Shown here: piece by piece, positions 61,392-64,000 of the stretch | Numbering within the stretch: position 1 is the first letter of the stretch | How the letters are laid out: the number at the start of each line of letters is the position of its first letter | Made by a program: the position numbers and the translations under genes | Assembly (NCBI RefSeq): GCF_001439685.1 | Contig: NZ_JYLH01000015.1 | Coordinates: forward strand, 62,001 to 126,000 | Origin: Pseudomonas libanensis | Lineage (GTDB): Bacteria; Pseudomonadota; Gammaproteobacteria; Pseudomonadales; Pseudomonadaceae | Length of the DNA stretch: 64,000 bases | Reading direction: 5' to 3' | Notes under the pieces: model-generated | Databases searched by the model: none | Told to the model about the DNA's origin: nothing | The model's input: the letters and a program-made list of their open reading frames with translations, nothing else

Positions 61392-63452
61392 TTAGAAATC
61401 CTTGCACAAGCGCAGGGCGTCATAGATGGCGGCATGGGTATTGCGCTGGGCCACACAGTCACCAATGCGGAACAGCAAGTACCCCTCGCCCGCCTCGCTC
61501 AAGCACGGCTGCGGCTTGATCGCAAACAACGCTTCAACGTCGATCTGACCCTTGTTGCGCGAACCTTCCTTGAGCCCGTAGTAAATGGCCTCGTCCGGAC
61601 GTACGCCGTTCTCCACCACCACCTGGTCGACCACCCGCTCCTCTTTGGCGCCGGTGTATTCGTTCTCCAGCACAGCCACCAGCTTGTCGCCCTCGCGATA
61701 GACCTTTTCCAGCATCATGTCGCCGGTCATGATCACTTCCTTGGGGTACATGCTGCGGTAGTAAGTCGGGAACGACGTACCGCCAATCGCCACGCCGGGC
61801 TTGATGTCATCGGTGACGATTTCCACCTGGCAGCCTTTGTCGGCCAGGAAGTCGGCCACCGACATGCCGGTGAATTCACAGATGGTGTCGTACACCAGCA
61901 CGTTCTTGCCTGGCGCGACTTTGCCGTCGAGTACATCCCAACTGCTCACCACCAAACCTTCGGCGGCGCCCCAGTGCTCGTTCTGTTCGATGAACGGATG
62001 CCCGCCGACAGCCAGCACTACCACATCCGGACGCAGGTCCAGGATGGTCTCGGCATCCGCCGCCACGCCCAGGCGCAGGTCGACTTTCAAACGTGCCAGC
62101 TCCAGTTGGTACCAGCGCGTAATGCCGGCGATCTGGTCGCGTTGCGGGGCTTTCGAGGCAGTGGTGATCTGCCCGCCAATAAATTCTTTCTTCTCGAGCA
62201 GGGTCACGTCGTGGCCACGTTCGGCGGCGACGCGCGCAGCTTCCATACCGGCCGGGCCGGCACCGACCACCACGACTTTGCGTTTGGGTCCGGTGGATTT
62301 TTCGATGATGTGCGGCACGCCCATGTACTCACGGGAGGTCGCGGCGTTCTGGATGCACAGTACATCCAGGCCCTGATACTGGCGGTCAATGCAATAGTTG
62401 GCGCCGACGCACTGCTTGATCTGGTCGATCTGGCCCATCTTGATCTTGGCGATCAGGTGCGGGTCGGCGATGTGCGCACGGGTCATGCCGACCATGTCCA
62501 CATAGCCGCCTTCCAGAATACGTGTGGCCTGGTTCGGGTCCTTGATGTTCTGCGCGTGCAGCACCGGAACCTTGACCACTTCCTTGATACCGGCCGCCAA
62601 GTGCAGGAATGGCTCCGGTGGATAACTCATGTTGGGGATCACGTTGGCCAAGGTGTTGTGGGTGTCGCAACCCGAGCCCACTACGCCGATGAAATCGAGC
62701 ATGCCAGTGTCGTCGTAATACTTGGCGATCTGCTTCATGTCCTCGTGGGACAGGCCGTCCGGGTGGAACTCGTCACCGCACAGGCGCATGCCCACGCAGA
62801 AGTCATCACCCACTTCGGCACGCACAGCTTTGAGCACTTCGAGGCCGAACTTCATACGGCCTTCGAAAGAACCGCCCCATTCGTCCGTACGCTTGTTGAC
62901 CCGCGGGCTCCAGAATTGGTCGATCATGTGCTGGTGCACCGCAGACAATTCCACACCGTCCAGGCCACCGGCCTTGGCACGCCGCGCAGCCTGGGCGTAG
63001 TTGCCGATCACGCGCCAGATTTCTTCCGGTTCGATGGTCTTGCAGGTGGCACGGTGCACCGGCTCACGTACGCCGGATGGCGACATCAGGGTCGGCCAGT
63101 TGAAGCCGTCCCAACGCGAGCGACGGCCCATGTGGGTAATCTGGATCATGATCTTGGCGCCATGCTTGTGCATGGCGTCGGCCAGGTTCTGAAAGTGCGG
63201 AATGATGCGGTCGGTGGACAGGTTCACCGAGCTCCACCACTCCTGGGGGCTGTCGATGGCCACCACCGAGGAACCGCCGCAGATCGCCAGGCCGATACCG
63301 CCCTTGGCTTTCTCTTCGTAGTACTTCACATAGCGGTCGGTGGTCATGCCGCCGTCGGTGGCATACACCTCGGCGTGGGCGGTACTGAGCACGCGATTGC
63401 GGATGGTCAGTTTGCCGATCTGGATCGGCGCGAACATTGCTTCGAAAGCCAT
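61392..63452 (-). CDS. dgcA: Dimethylglycine demethylase subunit DgcA
   Basis: A 686-residue Old-Yellow-Enzyme/trimethylamine-dehydrogenase-type flavoprotein that demethylates dimethylglycine to sarcosine. N-terminal TIM barrel with FMN (FAPIQIGKLTIRNRVLSTAH; GLDGVELSAVHQHMIDQFWS), an Fe-S motif (CVGANYCIDRQYQGLDVLCI) and a C-terminal FAD/NAD part (KVVVVGAGPAGMEAARVAAE). The start MAFEAMFAPIQIGK at 63452 fits family alignment. It follows the DUF5943-type gene by 16 bp. Confidence 0.95.
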   Translation of the reverse strand: MAFEAMFAPIQIGKLTIRNRVLSTAHAEVYATDGGMTTDRYVKYYEEKAKGGIGLAICGGSSVVAIDSPQEWWSSVNLSTDRIIPHFQNLADAMHKHGAKIMIQITHMGRRSRWDGFNWPTLMSPSGVREPVHRATCKTIEPEEIWRVIGNYAQAARRAKAGGLDGVELSAVHQHMIDQFWSPRVNKRTDEWGGSFEGRMKFGLEVLKAVRAEVGDDFCVGMRLCGDEFHPDGLSHEDMKQIAKYYDDTGMLDFIGVVGSGCDTHNTLANVIPNMSYPPEPFLHLAAGIKEVVKVPVLHAQNIKDPNQATRILEGGYVDMVGMTRAHIADPHLIAKIKMGQIDQIKQCVGANYCIDRQYQGLDVLCIQNAATSREYMGVPHIIEKSTGPKRKVVVVGAGPAGMEAARVAAERGHDVTLLEKKEFIGGQITTASKAPQRDQIAGITRWYQLELARLKVDLRLGVAADAETILDLRPDVVVLAVGGHPFIEQNEHWGAAEGLVVSSWDVLDGKVAPGKNVLVYDTICEFTGMSVADFLADKGCQVEIVTDDIKPGVAIGGTSFPTYYRSMYPKEVIMTGDMMLEKVYREGDKLVAVLENEYTGAKEERVVDQVVVENGVRPDEAIYYGLKEGSRNKGQIDVEALFAIKPQPCLSEAGEGYLLFRIGDCVAQRNTHAAIYDALRLCKDF

Positions 63453-63468
63453 GGCAGGGTTCCTCGAC

Positions 63469-63999
63469 TTACAACGGCTTGACGGTGAACAGCCCGTCGT
63501 CATGGCCCTCTTCGGACCCTCCATAGACTTGTTCGGCCACGGTGCGGATGTTGCTGCCGCGCGCTTGCAGAATCTGGTCCATGGCACCGGCAAACCAGCC
63601 GGTGAACATGTAGTCGACTTTGCGCCCGACCTTGCCGTACACGTAGACAAACGCCGAGTGCTCCAGCTTGACGCTGGCGGTGCCTTTATCCAGATCGATG
63701 TCCTGGATCTTGAACAGGCCCCAGCCGCGCTGCGACAGGCGCTTCATGTAGTGCTCGAACACCGCGACACCTTCCAGGCCGTGGCATTCGGCTTCCTTTT
63801 CACACCAGTGCCAGGCAGATTTGTAGCCGGCCTTATAAAGGATTTCGGCATAGGCGTCGGCACCCAGTACTTCTTCGATACCCATGTGGTTATTGACGAA
63901 GAAATGCCGCGGCACGTACAGCATTGGCAGGGCGTCAGAGGTCCAGACACCGGTTTCGCTGTCGACTTCGATAGGCAATTGCGGGGCGATCTTGGCCAT
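63469..63999 (-). CDS. DUF5943/V4R-like protein of the dgc operon
   Basis: A 176-residue cytoplasmic protein, complete, with its ATG one base from the window end. The C-terminal ~110 residues resemble the V4R (4-vinyl-reductase-like) small-molecule fold, with RLSQRGWGLFKIQDIDLDKG and EHSAFVYVYGKVGRKVDYMF, and a conserved HWCEKEAECHGLEG. No catalytic motif is known. The same small gene precedes dgcA in other pseudomonads (PA5397 position), so it is probably an accessory or sensor for dimethylglycine demethylation. Confidence 0.82.
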   Translation of the reverse strand: MAKIAPQLPIEVDSETGVWTSDALPMLYVPRHFFVNNHMGIEEVLGADAYAEILYKAGYKSAWHWCEKEAECHGLEGVAVFEHYMKRLSQRGWGLFKIQDIDLDKGTASVKLEHSAFVYVYGKVGRKVDYMFTGWFAGAMDQILQARGSNIRTVAEQVYGGSEEGHDDGLFTVKPL

Positions 64000-64000
64000 G

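Overview
The window is chromosomal DNA of a Pseudomonas, most likely of the P. fluorescens group. The evidence is GC-rich coding DNA, several pseudomonad-type gene neighbourhoods (acyl-CoA dehydrogenases beside the bio operon, creBCD, and a dgc-etf / gbc / glyA-sox-purU-fdhA block), and at least eleven REP-pair (REPIN) palindromes between genes. Nearly all genes look intact. No rRNA, tRNA, CRISPR array, transposase or prophage was seen.

Layout. 1-1.7 kb: the start of a class-III aminotransferase, divergent from a LysR regulator. 1.9-9.0 kb: three paralogous ~600-residue acyl-CoA dehydrogenases with a membrane diguanylate cyclase between the second and third. 9.3-14.1 kb: a small conserved protein and the biotin operon bioB-F-H-C-D, with a BirA-type operator that overlaps the start of divergent comF. 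14.2-20.7 kb: comF, a ModE-like regulator, a Tat-exported PhoX-family protein, srkA, rarD and a GcvR-like ACT protein. 21-27.1 kb: glcB behind an RccR-like 28-bp site, an unknown AT-richer gene, a response regulator, and a cNMP/CBS/DUF294 protein coupled to a DnaQ-type exonuclease. 27.2-32.6 kb: a Fur-box-preceded cell-surface-signalling iron-uptake cluster (sigma, anti-sigma, TonB receptor, PepSY protein, small membrane protein). 32.8-38.7 kb: a glutathione transferase, the retropepsin-like/creB/creC/creD operon and a PlsC-type acyltransferase. 38.7-40.3 kb: an accessory insert. 40.3-42.2 kb: a DUF2780 protein, an anti-sigma domain fragment and a small exported protein. 42.4-64 kb: glycine betaine to glycine catabolism.

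The betaine block covers a whole pathway. GbcA/GbcB demethylate glycine betaine. DgcA/DgcB with a dedicated EtfA/EtfB pair demethylate dimethylglycine. Tetrameric sarcosine oxidase SoxBDAG makes glycine. GlyA carries the one-carbon unit into serine, FdhA oxidises formaldehyde and PurU releases formate. LtaE adds glycine/threonine interconversion.

Most unusual parts: (1) Between the acyltransferase and the DUF2780 gene, two unrecognised genes each lie 65-70 bp behind a sequence matching the HrpL (type III secretion) promoter consensus, and both products have type III-like N termini. Between them is a scar in which an 81-bp piece of the acyltransferase gene is joined to the end of the DUF2780 gene, as expected if two allelic effector cassettes recombined at one locus. 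(2) The 750-bp gap between gbcA and etfB holds four related units, each with a perfect TTATCCACA DnaA box in the same orientation, around an AT-rich segment, so it looks like an origin or a DnaA-titration locus.
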